DNA of 64,000 bases from Streptomyces sp. A012304 (GTDB lineage Bacteria; Actinomycetota; Actinomycetes; Streptomycetales; Streptomycetaceae). The stretch is from contig NZ_BQUN01000092.1 in NCBI RefSeq assembly GCF_026008495.1, positions 62,001-126,000 on the forward strand, read 5' to 3'. How positions within the stretch are numbered: position 1 is the first letter of the stretch; each line of letters opens with the position of its first letter. The notes beneath the pieces are model-generated. The model saw only the letters and a list, made by a program, of their open reading frames with translations. It searched no databases and was not told where the DNA came from. A program made the translations under genes and the position numbers. Positions 1-8,823 of this stretch are shown in pieces.

Positions 1-1471
1 AGCGGCTGGTGAGAGTGCCGGTGAAACCGGCGACGGGCAGGCCGGTGAGGACGGGGCGGAGGTCGGGGCGGGCGGGGTCGGCGGTCTTGGCGAGGAGGCC
101 GGCCAGGAGGTTGGCGGTGAGGCGGTCCGCGCGGTCGAGGCCGCTGCCGTCCTTGAAGGTGACGCCGGACATCGGCAGGCCGAGCTTCTTGATCTGGGCG
201 TGGATCGCGCGGCCGGCGCCGGCGAAGTCGGCGCGGACCCCGGTGGCGACGGCGGTCTGGCGGGCGAGGGCCTCGGCGATGTCGTTGTCGCTGTGCGTGA
301 GCATGCGTTCGACCAGGACGGACAGGGGCGGGGAGGAGACGGTGGCGAGGGTCTGCGCGCGCGTGGTCGCCTTGGAGGGGCCGGGGTGGCTGGTGTGGAT
401 GCCGTGGGCCCGCAGCAGGTCGGCGAACTTTCTCGTGGCGTCGGCCGCCGGGTCGGCGACGCGGGTGGCCGGGCCGCTGGTGGAGTCGTCCGTGCGGCCT
501 TCGTCGGCCATGAGGGCGGTGACCCGGGCGAGGTTGGGGTTGACTCCGATGGGGTGAACTTCGGAGCCGGCGTACAGGGTGGTGTCGTAGGAGAGCCTCA
601 GCTTTTTGATGCCGCGTTTCTTGAGGGCTGTGGCGGTCTGGGCGGCGAGGGTGCGCAGGCCGGCGTGGCCGTCGGCGTCGGCGCGGGCGGTGAGGGTGGG
701 GTCTCCGCCGCCGACGAGGACGAGTTCCTTGTTGTCGGGGTTGCCGGGCTCCAGTGCGGCGCGGGTGGTGAGGCGGTGGTCGGGGCCCATGGCGGTGAGC
801 GCGGCGACGGCGGTGGCGATCTTCGTGGTGGAGGCCGGGGTGAGCGGCTGGTCGGCGCCGGCGTCGTACAGGCGTCGGCCGGTGGCCACGTCGACGACCG
901 AGGCGGTGGTGCGGGGACCGAGGGCGGGGTCGGCCACGAGGGGGTCGAGGGCGCCCGCGAGGGCGGCGAGGCCGGGGAGGGTGCCCGGGACGGCCTGCAC
1001 GGCGCTCGTGGTGGCGCCGAGACCGGTGAGGACGGTCGCGGCGCTGGGGGCGGGGCGCGGTGTCCCGGCCGCCGTTTCGGAGGTCGCGGGCCCTTCGGGG
1101 GTGTTGCCGTGATCTGCGCCACCCGTCCGTCCGAGTGCGGCGGCGCGGTCCCGCTCGGCCGTACGCTGACCGGTGGAGTCCCAGGGGCCCGCGGCGGTGA
1201 CCACGCCGGCGGCCAGTGCCAGTCCGGCGGTCGCCGCGCCGGCGGTGTACTGCCAGGTCCTGAGGTTTCCGGCGGTCTTCGGCCGCGTGTTCCGGGCGAG
1301 CCGTGGTGTCGCCGCCCGCGTCAGCCGTGCGATCTGCGGCTTCGCGGCGGCCGCGGTGCGTGCGAGGCGCGGCCGTACGATGCCCGCGGCCCGTGCCAGA
1401 CGGGGTCGTACGGCGTCCGCGGCTCGCACCACGTGGGGTCTCGCGGCTCGCCAAGGCCTCAGCTCCGGCAC
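1..1471 (-). CDS. dacB: D-alanyl-D-alanine carboxypeptidase / endopeptidase, PBP4 family (3' end beyond window)
   Basis: Low-molecular-mass penicillin-binding protein that trims or cleaves peptidoglycan stem peptides outside the membrane. Reading leftward, the GTG at 1471 has a GAAAGGGG ribosome site about 10 nt upstream. The product begins with a long Arg/Ala-rich cytoplasmic segment, then one hydrophobic anchor near residues 75-95, then the peptidase S13 domain. The nucleophile motif STTK lies at residues 214-217 and SDN at 394-396, the wide separation typical of the PBP4 class. The KTG box is expected beyond the left edge, so the C-terminus is missing here. It is divergent from ppa, 86 bp away, the arrangement I recall from S. 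coelicolor. The family assignment is firm; the exact start is less so because other GTG codons lie nearby. Confidence 0.88.
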   Translation of the reverse strand, partial: MPELRPWRAARPHVVRAADAVRPRLARAAGIVRPRLARTAAAAKPQIARLTRAATPRLARNTRPKTAGNLRTWQYTAGAATAGLALAAGVVTAAGPWDSTGQRTAERDRAAALGRTGGADHGNTPEGPATSETAAGTPRPAPSAATVLTGLGATTSAVQAVPGTLPGLAALAGALDPLVADPALGPRTTASVVDVATGRRLYDAGADQPLTPASTTKIATAVAALTAMGPDHRLTTRAALEPGNPDNKELVLVGGGDPTLTARADADGHAGLRTLAAQTATALKKRGIKKLRLSYDTTLYAGSEVHPIGVNPNLARVTALMADEGRTDDSTSGPATRVADPAADATRKFADLLRAHGIHTSHPGPSKATTRAQTLATVSSPPLSVLVERMLTHSDNDIAEALARQTAVATGVRADFAGAGRAIHAQIKKLGLPMSGVTFKDGSGLDRADRLTANLLAGLLAKTADPARPDLRPVLTGLPVAGFTGTLTSR

Positions 1472-1557
1472 GAAACACCAGCCCCTTTCGCGATCACACA
1501 CCTGCGTGAGGGACACTTAACCACCAGAACTATGTGCTGATCATGGAGGAGCCACCG

Positions 1558-2049
1558 GTGGAGTTCGACGTCACGATCGAGATCCCGAAGGGTTCGCGGA
1601 ACAAGTACGAGGTGGACCACGAGACCGGTCGTATCCGCCTGGACCGTCGACTTTTCACCTCGACCGCCTACCCGACCGACTACGGCTTCGTCGAGAACAC
1701 CCTCGGCGAGGACGGCGACCCGCTGGACGCGCTGGTCATCCTGGACGAGCCGACGTTCCCGGGCTGTCTGATCCGCTGCCGCGCGATCGGTATGTTCCGG
1801 ATGACGGACGAGGCGGGCGGCGACGACAAGCTGCTGTGCGTCCCGGCGACCGACCCGCGTGTGGAGCACCTGCGTGACATCCACCACGTGTCGGAGTTCG
1901 ACCGTCTGGAGATCCAGCACTTCTTCGAGGTGTACAAGGACCTGGAGCCCGGCAAGTCCGTCGAGGGCGCCAACTGGGTGGGCCGTACCGACGCCGAGGC
2001 GGAGATCGAGCGGTCGTACAAGCGCTTCAAGGAGCAGGGCGGTCACTGA
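1558..2049 (+). CDS. ppa: inorganic pyrophosphatase
   Basis: Soluble family I pyrophosphatase, 163 residues, hydrolysing the pyrophosphate released by polymer synthesis. The signature DGDPLD with its metal-binding aspartates is at residues 52-57 and the whole chain is typical of actinobacterial Ppa. The GTG at 1558 is chosen because GGAGGA (1545-1550) sits 7 nt upstream and the protein then starts at the conserved [10 protein letters not shown]. An upstream ATG at 1534 would add eight unconserved residues and has no ribosome site. A strong intrinsic terminator follows the stop codon. Confidence 0.97.
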   Translation: MEFDVTIEIPKGSRNKYEVDHETGRIRLDRRLFTSTAYPTDYGFVENTLGEDGDPLDALVILDEPTFPGCLIRCRAIGMFRMTDEAGGDDKLLCVPATDPRVEHLRDIHHVSEFDRLEIQHFFEVYKDLEPGKSVEGANWVGRTDAEAEIERSYKRFKEQGGH

Positions 2050-2061
2050 CCTCTCCCGCTG

Positions 2062-2093
2062 AGGGCCGCACGCACCTCGCGTGCGGCCCTTTT
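2062..2093 (+). terminator. Intrinsic terminator of ppa
   Basis: An 11-bp perfect stem (GGGCCGCACGC / GCGTGCGGCCC) with a 5-nt loop is followed directly by TTTT, 13 nt after the ppa stop. An outer A-T pair can extend the stem. Confidence 0.92.
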
Positions 2094-2173
2094 CGTGTCC
2101 GTGTACGAGTCCGGGTGCGGGTATCCGCGCATACTGAGGCCGACGGAATGTGTCGTTCAGGGAGCGTTGCTCA

Positions 2174-3838
2174 GTGACGGAGGCGGAGGACCGCAAGCCG
2201 CGGTCGGACGAGGCGCGCGGCACGTTCGATCCCGAGGTCACCTCCGAGTTCGCGATTCCCGCGGGGCTGGCGGTCCCGAGGGCGGGGGGCGAGTCGGAGA
2301 CCACGTCGGAGTTCGCGGTTCCGGTGGGGCTGGACGCGCCGCAGCCGGTGTCGGCGGAGCCGGAGGGATCGGCGTTCACACCGCCCCGTACGTACAGCGC
2401 CCGGCGTGCGCCCACCGCGTTCACGCCCGCCGAGGGCTTTCCGGTGGTCAGCCTCACCAAGGACGTGCCCTGGCAGGACCGGATGCGCACGATGCTGCGG
2501 ATGCCGGTGGCCGAGCGGCCCGCGCCGGAGCGGGTGGTGAAGGCGGAGGAGGAGGAGGGTCCGGCCGTCCCGCGCGTGCTCGACCTGACGCTGCGTATCG
2601 GCGAGTTGCTGCTGGCGGGCGGGGAGGGTGCCGAGGACGTGGAGGCCGCGATGTTCGCGGTCTGCCGGTCCTACGGGCTCGACCGCTGCGAGCCGAACGT
2701 CACCTTCACCCTGTTGTCGATCTCCTACCAGCCGTCGCTGGTGGAGGATCCGGTGTCGGCGTCGCGGACCGTGCGGCGGCGGGGGACGGACTACACGCGG
2801 CTGGCGGCGGTCTTCCAGCTCGTCGACGATCTCAGCGACCCGGAGTCGCACATATCCCTGGAGGAGGCCTACCGGCGGCTCGCGGAGATACGCCGCAACC
2901 GGCACCCGTACGCGACCTGGGTGCTGACTTCCGCGAGCGGGCTGCTCGCGGCGGCGGCCTCGGTGCTGGTCGGCGGTGACGCGATCGTGTTCGTGGCGGC
3001 CGCGATCGGCGCGATGCTCGGTGACCGGCTGGCGTGGCTGTGCGCGGGGCGCGGGCTGCCGGAGTTCTACCAGTTCCTGGTGGCGGCGATGCCGCCGGCC
3101 GCGATCGGGGTGGCGTTGACGCTGACGCACGTCGACGTGGCGGCGGCGGCGGTCATCACCGGTGGGCTGTTCGCGCTGCTGCCCGGGCGGGCCCTGGTGG
3201 CGGGCGTCCAGGACGGTCTGACGGGTTTCTACATCACCGCGGCGGCCCGGCTGCTGGAGGTCATGTACTTCTTCGTGGGCATCGTCGTCGGGGTGCTGGT
3301 GATGCTCTATCTCGGTGTGCAACTGGGCGCGCACCTCAACCCCGACGCGGCCCTCGGCAGCGCAGAGCGGCCGCTGGTGCAGATCGGCGCGTCGATGCTG
3401 CTGTCGCTGACCTTCGCGGTCCTGCTCCAGCAGGAACGATCCACCGTGCTGGCGGTGACGCTCAACGGCGGTGTCGCCTGGTCGGTGTACGGCGCGATGC
3501 ACTACGCGGGCGGTATCTCACCGGTCGCCTCCACCGCCGTCGCGGCCGGGGTCGTCGGACTGTTCGGGCAGTTGCTGTCGCGGTACCGGTTCGTGTCGGC
3601 GCTGCCGTACACCACGGCGGCGATCGGGCCGCTGCTGCCGGGGTCGGCCACCTATTTCGGGCTGCTGGCGATCGCTCAGAACGAGGTGGACACGGGGTTG
3701 ACCCATCTCACCAAGGCCGCGGCGCTGGCGATGGCCATCGCCATCGGGGTGAACCTGGGGTCGGAGGTGTCGCGGTTGTTCCTGCGGATCGGGTCCCCCG
3801 AGAAGCGGCGTGCCGCCAAACGGACGCGGGGTTTCTGA
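2174..3838 (+). CDS. threonine/serine exporter family protein (ThrE-like)
   Basis: Membrane exporter of 554 residues. About 130 variable N-terminal residues precede a ThrE N-terminal domain (DUF1212-like, starting LDLTLRIGELLLAGG). About ten hydrophobic segments follow through the C-terminal ThrE_2 half, and the protein ends in a basic tail. Family members export threonine and serine in corynebacteria; the substrate here is inferred. The GTG at 2174 is preferred because AGGGAG ends about 9 nt upstream; a GTG at 2150 in the same frame has no good ribosome site. It is downstream of ppa but separated by that gene's terminator, so it probably has its own promoter. Confidence 0.85.
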   Translation: MTEAEDRKPRSDEARGTFDPEVTSEFAIPAGLAVPRAGGESETTSEFAVPVGLDAPQPVSAEPEGSAFTPPRTYSARRAPTAFTPAEGFPVVSLTKDVPWQDRMRTMLRMPVAERPAPERVVKAEEEEGPAVPRVLDLTLRIGELLLAGGEGAEDVEAAMFAVCRSYGLDRCEPNVTFTLLSISYQPSLVEDPVSASRTVRRRGTDYTRLAAVFQLVDDLSDPESHISLEEAYRRLAEIRRNRHPYATWVLTSASGLLAAAASVLVGGDAIVFVAAAIGAMLGDRLAWLCAGRGLPEFYQFLVAAMPPAAIGVALTLTHVDVAAAAVITGGLFALLPGRALVAGVQDGLTGFYITAAARLLEVMYFFVGIVVGVLVMLYLGVQLGAHLNPDAALGSAERPLVQIGASMLLSLTFAVLLQQERSTVLAVTLNGGVAWSVYGAMHYAGGISPVASTAVAAGVVGLFGQLLSRYRFVSALPYTTAAIGPLLPGSATYFGLLAIAQNEVDTGLTHLTKAAALAMAIAIGVNLGSEVSRLFLRIGSPEKRRAAKRTRGF

Positions 3839-3883
3839 GCCCCCCGCGTCCCTTCCCTGCCTTCGGCTCCCGCGGAGCTGGGC

Positions 3884-4771
3884 CTAGTAGCCCTGGTTGT
3901 AGGGGTACTGGCCGTTCTGGTGCTGGGGTTCCTGCCAGCCCTGGGGGTACTGCTGCTGCGGCTGCTGCGGCGGGTACTGCTGCTGGGGGTACTGCTGGCC
4001 GTAGGACTCGTGCTGGTAGCCGTTCCGGTACTCGTCCTGGCCGTGGCCGCCGTAGGGCTCGTGCTGGTCGATGCGGCGGAGCTGGGTGGTGGCGTCGTCC
4101 ATCAGCTGGGGCTGGGGCTCGGCGGCCGCCGCGGGCTGCTCGGCCGCCGCGCGCTTCTTCTTCCCACGCTCGCGCAGGAACTCGACGATGATCGGGACGA
4201 CGGAGACGAAGACGATGAGGATGAGGATCGCCTCGACGTTCGTCTTGATGAACTCGATCTGGCCGAGCCAGTAACCCGCGACCGTGACGCCGGTGCCCCA
4301 GGCGATGCCGCCGATGACGTTGTACGCCAGGAACGTGCGGTACTTCATGCTGCCGGCGCCCGCCACGATGGGCGCGAACGTCCGGACGATCGGCACGAAG
4401 CGGGCGAGGACGATCGCCTTGGGCCCGTACTTCTCCATGAACTCGTGGGCCTTCTCCAGGTTCTCCTGCTTGAAGAGCTTGGAGTTGGGCCGGTTGAAGA
4501 GCCGGGGGCCGAGGAACTTGCCGATCATGTAGCCCACTTGGTCCCCGATGACGGCGGCGATCACGATCAGCGTGCAGACCAGCCACAGGGGCTGGCTGAT
4601 GTACTGGCCCTCGGCCACGAAGAGGCCCGCCGTGAACAGCAGGGAGTCGCCGGGGAGGAAGGCGAAGAGACCGGACTCGGCGAAGACGATCAGCAGGATG
4701 CCGGGGAGGCTGAAGGTCTCGATCAGGTAGTCCGGGCTGAGCCACTCGGGGCCTAGCGCAAGCGTGGTCAC
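3884..4771 (-). CDS. DedA family membrane protein with Gln/Pro/Tyr-rich tail
   Basis: Protein of 295 residues in the DedA/SNARE-associated family, related to lipid scramblases and flippases. The conserved parts are visible: FLPGDSLLF, the re-entrant motif FVPIVRTFAPIVAGAG, and four to five transmembrane segments. After about residue 215 comes a charged, low-complexity C-terminal tail in which PQQQYP-like units dominate; this tail is unusual for DedA and probably disordered in the cytoplasm. The GTG at 4771 is chosen because GCAGGAG lies about 8 nt upstream and the protein then begins at the conserved TTLALGPEWL. The open frame continues upstream but that extension is not conserved-looking. 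It is convergent with the exporter gene and divergent from the YbjQ gene. Confidence 0.87.
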   Translation of the reverse strand: MTTLALGPEWLSPDYLIETFSLPGILLIVFAESGLFAFLPGDSLLFTAGLFVAEGQYISQPLWLVCTLIVIAAVIGDQVGYMIGKFLGPRLFNRPNSKLFKQENLEKAHEFMEKYGPKAIVLARFVPIVRTFAPIVAGAGSMKYRTFLAYNVIGGIAWGTGVTVAGYWLGQIEFIKTNVEAILILIVFVSVVPIIVEFLRERGKKKRAAAEQPAAAAEPQPQLMDDATTQLRRIDQHEPYGGHGQDEYRNGYQHESYGQQYPQQQYPPQQPQQQYPQGWQEPQHQNGQYPYNQGY

Positions 4772-4925
4772 GGGATGTGGCTCCTGCTGTGGGGTGACGG
4801 GCTGGGGGGTGGCCGCCCAACGGGCTGGGTCTGGCTGCCCAAACGTATCAACGCTGACGGCCCCGCCCAGGTTCCATGGGCGTTCCCAGGATGCACTGTG
4901 CCCGTCCTTGGGCAAACCTGTGAGC

Positions 4926-5291
4926 ATGGGCATCGAGGACTACGGCGGCGGGCAGGGCCCCCAGCCGGACGTACTGGTCGTCACCACGAACGACGTACCC
5001 GGATACCGGGTGCAGCAGGTCATCGGCGAGGTCTTCGGGCTGACGGTGCGCTCGCGGCACATCGGCAGCCAGATCGGCGCGGGCCTGAAGTCGATGATCG
5101 GCGGTGAGCTGAAAGGGCTCACCAAGACGCTCGTCGAGACCCGCAACCAGGCCATGGAACGCCTCATCGAGCAGGCACGCGCGCGTGGCGCCAACGGCGT
5201 GCTGATGTTCCGCTTCGACGTGACGGAGGCCGCGGACGTGGGCACCGAGGTGTGCGCGTACGGCACGGCCGTGGTCCTGACCCGGGAGTGA
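4926..5291 (+). CDS. YbjQ/UPF0145 family protein
   Basis: Small soluble protein of 121 residues matching the YbjQ (DUF74) family: TTNDVPGYRV near the start, VRSRHIGSQIGAGLKSM in the middle, and ANGVLMFRFDV near the end. The family forms pentameric rings and has been proposed to bind heavy metals, but its function is unknown. The ATG at 4926 is preferred; a GTG two codons upstream is possible. No clear ribosome site precedes either, so a very short leader or leaderless mRNA is possible. A terminator hairpin overlaps the stop codon. Confidence 0.8.
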   Translation: MGIEDYGGGQGPQPDVLVVTTNDVPGYRVQQVIGEVFGLTVRSRHIGSQIGAGLKSMIGGELKGLTKTLVETRNQAMERLIEQARARGANGVLMFRFDVTEAADVGTEVCAYGTAVVLTRE

Positions 5292-5303
5292 GGCTCCCGG
5301 GTC
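5279..5303. terminator. Bidirectional terminator between ybjQ-like gene and tipA
   Basis: Arms GACCCGGGAG and CTCCCGGGTC (10 bp, perfect) enclose the loop TGAGG, which contains part of the stop codon of the plus-strand gene. The hairpin lies in the 18-bp gap between convergent genes and can serve both. There is no U-tract, as is common in Streptomyces. Confidence 0.75.
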
Positions 5304-5309
5304 GGGAGG

Positions 5310-6071
5310 TCAGCCGGTACGGCGGGCGGCGTTGGCGACGATCGCCTCCTTGAGGTGCTCGGCGAGGCCCGGACGCATGGCGTCGTAGAACGCCTTGAAG
5401 CGCTCGTCGGCGACGTACATCTCGCCCAGGCCCTGGTGCAGCTCGTAGGAGCACTCGTAGAACCAGCCGCAGATGTGCTGCCGGTGCTCCTCGGCCATGT
5501 CCATGGCCGCCTCGCCGGTCGAGGGCTCGCCGGCGGCCATCAGGGCGCTGTAGCGCTCGCTCCAGTCGGCCACCTCGGCCTGCATGCGTGTCCAGTCCTC
5601 CTTGGTGTAGCTCGCGGCCCGGCGCTGTGACTCGGCGTAGGCCTCGGTGCCGCCCCAGCGCCGCTCGGCCTCCTCGGCGTACTGTTCGGGGTCCTTGTCG
5701 CCGAAGACCTCGAAGCGTTCCTCGGGGGTGAGATCGATGCCCATCGTGCGTGCCTCCATGGCGTGTTCCACGGCCGCGGCCATCTTCTGCAGCTTCTCGA
5801 TCCGGGCGGTCAGCAGCTGGTGCTGGCGGCGCAGGTGCTCGCGCGGGTCCGCGTCCGGGTCGTCGAGCAGGGCGGCGACCTCGTCGAGCGGGAAGCCGAG
5901 CTCCCGGTAGAACAGGATCTGCTGCAGCCGGTCGAGGTCGGCGTCGCTGTAGCGCCGGTGGCCCGCGGGGCTGCGCTCGCTCGGGACGAGCAGGCCGATG
6001 TCGTCGTAGTGGTGCAGGGTGCGCACCGTGACTCCGGCGAAGCCGGCGACCTGTCCGACGGAGTAGCTCAC
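5310..6071 (-). CDS. tipA: MerR-family transcriptional activator, TipA-like (TipAL/TipAS)
   Basis: Multidrug-responsive activator of 253 residues, the same length as TipAL. The N-terminal MerR helix-turn-helix (SVGQVAGFAGVTVRTLHHYD) and a coiled coil are followed by the drug-binding TipAS domain from residue 110. The start is GTG at 6071 with AAGGAG 8 nt upstream. An internal ATG at codon 110 (5744) has its own GGAGG 8 nt upstream, so a separate TipAS ligand-binding protein is probably made as in S. lividans. Residue 207 is Cys (in ECSYELH) but position 214, where TipAL as I recall has the Cys that bonds thiostrepton, is Gly here. The promoter upstream is of the MerR type, which fits autoactivation. 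Confidence 0.9.
   Translation of the reverse strand: MSYSVGQVAGFAGVTVRTLHHYDDIGLLVPSERSPAGHRRYSDADLDRLQQILFYRELGFPLDEVAALLDDPDADPREHLRRQHQLLTARIEKLQKMAAAVEHAMEARTMGIDLTPEERFEVFGDKDPEQYAEEAERRWGGTEAYAESQRRAASYTKEDWTRMQAEVADWSERYSALMAAGEPSTGEAAMDMAEEHRQHICGWFYECSYELHQGLGEMYVADERFKAFYDAMRPGLAEHLKEAIVANAARRTG
5753..5757 (-). promoter_or_regulatory. Internal ribosome-binding site for TipAS
   Basis: GGAGG on the minus strand lies 8 nt upstream of an in-frame ATG at 5744 (codon 110 of tipA), exactly where the autonomous ligand-binding form begins in the S. lividans gene. Confidence 0.75.
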
Positions 6072-6103
6072 TTCGTCCGCTCCTTCTTATCGGTACGCGC
6101 TCC

Positions 6104-6134
6104 ACAGTGGGTCCTCACGTCACGTGAGGTGCAA
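6104..6134 (-). promoter_or_regulatory. tipA promoter with MerR-type operator
   Basis: On the minus strand -35 TTGCAC (6129-6134) and -10 CACTGT (6104-6109) are separated by 19 bp, the long spacer expected for MerR activators. The spacer carries the inverted repeat CCTCACGT / ACGTGAGG around one central base. It closely resembles the ptipA promoter known from S. lividans. Confidence 0.85.
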
Positions 6135-6266
6135 GCCTGTTCCACCCCCGGACGCGCTCGTGACTGACCTTCCGGGCCGGAATGCCCTGAATACCGAGAG
6201 CCGCTGAGGCTCTGGGCGACGGGCACTGACGACGACTCCGGTGGGGGCGGCCACCGCCTTCCACCG

Positions 6267-7028
6267 CTAACGGCTCAGTCGCCCGAACCGGCGTACCGCC
6301 AGCGGGAAGAAGACCGCCAGCAGTGCCAGCGGCCACAGGACCGCCGGCCACACGTGCCCCGGTTCCCCTCCGGGGGCGCCGAACAGGTCGCGCACCGCCG
6401 TCGCCGTATGGGACATCGGGTTCCACTCGACGACCGTGGCGAGCCATTGCGGCATGGAGCCGGGTGCGGCGAAGGCGTTGGAGAGGAAGCCGACCGGCCA
6501 GACCAGGATCTGGACGGCCTGGATCATCTCCGGCTTGCCGGCGACCAGCGCCAGATGGATGCCGATCCAGAGCATCGCGAAGCGGAACAGCAGCAGCAGG
6601 CCGACGGCGCCCAGGAAGGCGCCCGCGCCGCCGTGGGCGCGCCAGCCGAGCGCGCAGCTCACACCGATCAGCACGGCCAGGCCCAGCACCGACTGGAGCA
6701 TGTCGGCCACCGAGCGGCCCACCAGGACCGCCCCGTCGGCCATCGGCAGCGACCGGAAGCGGTCGACGACCCCCTTGTCGAGGTCCTGGGTGACGGCGAG
6801 CATCGTGCCCTCCAGGCCGAAGGCCATGGTGAGCGCGAGCATTCCGGGGACCAGGTACGCGAGGTAATCGCCGCTCACCCCGCGCCCGCCGCCGACCAGG
6901 TAGCCGAACATCAGCAGCAGCATCACCGGGAAGACCAGCCCGACGACCAGCCGGCCGGGCTGCCGCGCCCAGTGGGCGAGTTCGCGCCGGGTCATGGTCC
7001 AGGAATCGGTCAGCGCGTAGGTGCTCAC
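6267..7028 (-). CDS. ABC-2 type multidrug exporter permease (DrrB-like)
   Basis: Membrane subunit of 253 residues of a daunorubicin-resistance-type exporter. It has six hydrophobic segments and the conserved ABC-2 stretch around [10 protein letters not shown] near residues 180-190. The GTG at 7028 shares a 4-base GTGA overlap with the stop of the ATPase gene, so translation is probably coupled; the frame stays open further upstream but only as overlap with the ATPase. Together the two genes encode a complete DrrAB-type pump whose substrate cannot be deduced. Expression is probably controlled by the adjacent PadR repressor. Confidence 0.87.
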   Translation of the reverse strand: MSTYALTDSWTMTRRELAHWARQPGRLVVGLVFPVMLLLMFGYLVGGGRGVSGDYLAYLVPGMLALTMAFGLEGTMLAVTQDLDKGVVDRFRSLPMADGAVLVGRSVADMLQSVLGLAVLIGVSCALGWRAHGGAGAFLGAVGLLLLFRFAMLWIGIHLALVAGKPEMIQAVQILVWPVGFLSNAFAAPGSMPQWLATVVEWNPMSHTATAVRDLFGAPGGEPGHVWPAVLWPLALLAVFFPLAVRRFGRLSR

Positions 7029-7981
7029 ACGGCCTCCTTCGTACGGTCGTCCTGCCCGGTCAGGTGCAGGAACACCTCGTCCAGCGTGGGGCGGCGCAGG
7101 GCCACGTCCTCGGCCTCGACGCCGGCCTCCTCCAGGGCGCGCACCACGGCGGAGAGCGCGGCCATGCGGTCGGTGACGGGGGCGCTGAGCAGACGGCGGT
7201 CGCGGTCGACCCTGATGTCGTCCTTGGCCACGGGCAGCAGCGCGAGGGCGGCGCCCAGGTGGCGCTCGTCGCGCAGCACGACGTCGATGCGGTCGCCGCC
7301 GGTGAGCGCCTTCAGTTCGTCCGCCGTCCCCTCGGCGATCACCCGGCCCCGGTCGACGACCGAGATGCGGTGGGCGAGCTGGTCGGCCTCCTCCAGGTAC
7401 TGGGTGGTCAGCACGACCGTCGTGCCGCCGCCGACCAGTGAGCGGACGGCGGACCACACCTCGGCGCGTCCGCGCGGGTCGAGGCCGGTCGTGGGCTCGT
7501 CCAGGAAGAGCACCTGCGGGTCGGTGATCAGGGAGGCGGCCAGGTCGAGCCGGCGCCGCATGCCGCCGCTGTAGGAGCGCACGGGCTTGCGGCCGGTGTC
7601 GGTGAGGTCGAAGCGCTCCAGGAGTTCGTCGGCGCGCACGCGCGCGTGGCGGGCGCCCAGGTGGTGGAGGCGGCCGAACATCTCCAGGTTCTGGCGGCCG
7701 CCCAGCCCCTCGTCGAGCGCCGCGTGCTGGCCGAGCAGGCCGATGCGCAGGCGGACCTCACGGGCCTGGCGCACCACGTCGTGCCCGGCCACCTCGACGC
7801 GGCCGCCGTCCGGGCGCAGCAGCGTGGACAGGATCCTGACCAGGGTGGTCTTGCCGGCGCCGTTCGGCCCGAGCACCGCGTGCACGGTGCCCCGGGTGAC
7901 CTCCAGGTCCAGCCCGTCCAGGGCCTGGGTGTCGCCGTACCTCTTGCGTACGTTCTCGACGGTGATCGCCGCGTCTGCCAT
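7025..7981 (-). CDS. ABC exporter ATP-binding protein (DrrA-like)
   Basis: ATPase of 318 residues. Walker A is GPNGAGKTT (near residue 38), the ABC signature is [12 protein letters not shown], Walker B is [12 protein letters not shown], and the H-loop region is [12 protein letters not shown]. The C-terminal extension ([14 protein letters not shown]) is typical of DrrA proteins. The ATG at 7981 follows a GGGGGAG site. It forms an operon with the downstream permease and is the first gene after the PadR-controlled promoter. Confidence 0.93.
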   Translation of the reverse strand: MADAAITVENVRKRYGDTQALDGLDLEVTRGTVHAVLGPNGAGKTTLVRILSTLLRPDGGRVEVAGHDVVRQAREVRLRIGLLGQHAALDEGLGGRQNLEMFGRLHHLGARHARVRADELLERFDLTDTGRKPVRSYSGGMRRRLDLAASLITDPQVLFLDEPTTGLDPRGRAEVWSAVRSLVGGGTTVVLTTQYLEEADQLAHRISVVDRGRVIAEGTADELKALTGGDRIDVVLRDERHLGAALALLPVAKDDIRVDRDRRLLSAPVTDRMAALSAVVRALEEAGVEAEDVALRRPTLDEVFLHLTGQDDRTKEAV

Positions 7982-8003
7982 GTCGCTCCCCCGACTCCTC
8001 TAT

Positions 8004-8019
8004 TAGTCAAACTTGACTA
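8004..8019. promoter_or_regulatory. Palindromic operator, probable PadR site 1
   Basis: Perfect 7-bp arms TAGTCAA and TTGACTA separated by AC, placed just downstream of the predicted start of transcription of the ABC operon. A second near-copy lies about 50 bp away over the -35 region. Confidence 0.65.
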
Positions 8020-8027
8020 CACGCTCC

Positions 8028-8066
8028 AAGGTAATCCCCGTAACTCGACTCGTCAAACTTGATTAG
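8028..8066 (-). promoter_or_regulatory. Promoter of the ABC exporter operon with operator site 2
   Basis: On the minus strand -35 TTGACG (8051-8056), a 17-bp spacer and -10 TACCTT (8028-8033). The -35 is embedded in a second copy of the operator (GTCAAACTTGATTAG, 8052-8066, plus-strand reading), which also overlaps the end of the padR gene. A repressor bound to both sites would block the promoter. Confidence 0.6.
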
Positions 8067-8704
8067 TGGGCGTCCTGCGGATGTGGTTCATCCGTCGCGT
8101 AGGGGTTCTCCTCGTCGTCCGCGAGGATCCCGACGAACGGTTCGCCCTCGCCGGCGAAGGTGTAGGAGCCGCCCTCAATCCGGCCGATCAGCCCATGGGT
8201 CCACGCGGCCTCGGCGTCGGCGGTGTGGATCCAGAGGTTCATGATCTCGCCGATGTGCCCGAGCTGCTCCGGGCCCTGCTCGGGCACATAGTGCTCGGTC
8301 ACGGCCCCGCGCCACTCCTCGATGCGGCGGATCCGCTCCTTCAGCAGCGCCACCGCCTCGGCGCGCGGCAGGTCCACCATGAAGCCGATCGCCGCCGACT
8401 TCATGTCCATCTTCTGGTCGTAGGAGGTCAGCGCCTCGCGCAGCAGCCGGAGGTACTCCTCGGTGCCGCGCTCGGTGATCTCGTACTCGGTGCGGGGCGG
8501 GCCGCCGGCGGTGGACGGTGCGACCTCGTGCGCGTGCAGCAGTCCCTGCTTGGCCATCTGCTTCAGGGCGTGATAGATCGAGCCCGGCTTGGCGGTGGAC
8601 CACTCGTGGGCACCCCAGTACTCCAGGTCGTTGCGCACCTGGTAGCCATGGGCCCGCCCGTGCTGACGGACGGCGCCGAGCACGAGGAGACGGATCGCTG
8701 ACAT
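8063..8704 (-). CDS. PadR family transcriptional regulator
   Basis: Repressor of 213 residues with the PadR winged helix at the N-terminus (LLVLGAVRQHGRAHGYQV, then KPGSIYHALKQMAKQGLL) and a PadR_C-type helical dimerisation half. PadR proteins commonly sense small molecules and repress adjacent pumps. This gene lies directly upstream of, and in the same direction as, a DrrAB-like exporter, and two copies of a palindrome lie between them. Autoregulation cannot be judged because no clear site is visible upstream of padR. Confidence 0.9.
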   Translation of the reverse strand: MSAIRLLVLGAVRQHGRAHGYQVRNDLEYWGAHEWSTAKPGSIYHALKQMAKQGLLHAHEVAPSTAGGPPRTEYEITERGTEEYLRLLREALTSYDQKMDMKSAAIGFMVDLPRAEAVALLKERIRRIEEWRGAVTEHYVPEQGPEQLGHIGEIMNLWIHTADAEAAWTHGLIGRIEGGSYTFAGEGEPFVGILADDEENPYATDEPHPQDAH

Positions 8705-8823
8705 GCCGTCCAGCCTAGGCGGTGTCGTGTGGATCTTGCCGCCGGTCGCGGGCCGGAAGGCACCGTGCCGCGGAGCCGGCGACCGGTCCGCGCGGCCTCA
8801 CCCCGGCGTCGCGGCCCGCCCGG

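Noticed and set aside
1459-2490. Minus-strand open frame of 343 codons covering ppa
   Set aside because: Lies over the conserved ppa coding sequence and has no recognisable domain; high-GC antisense frame.
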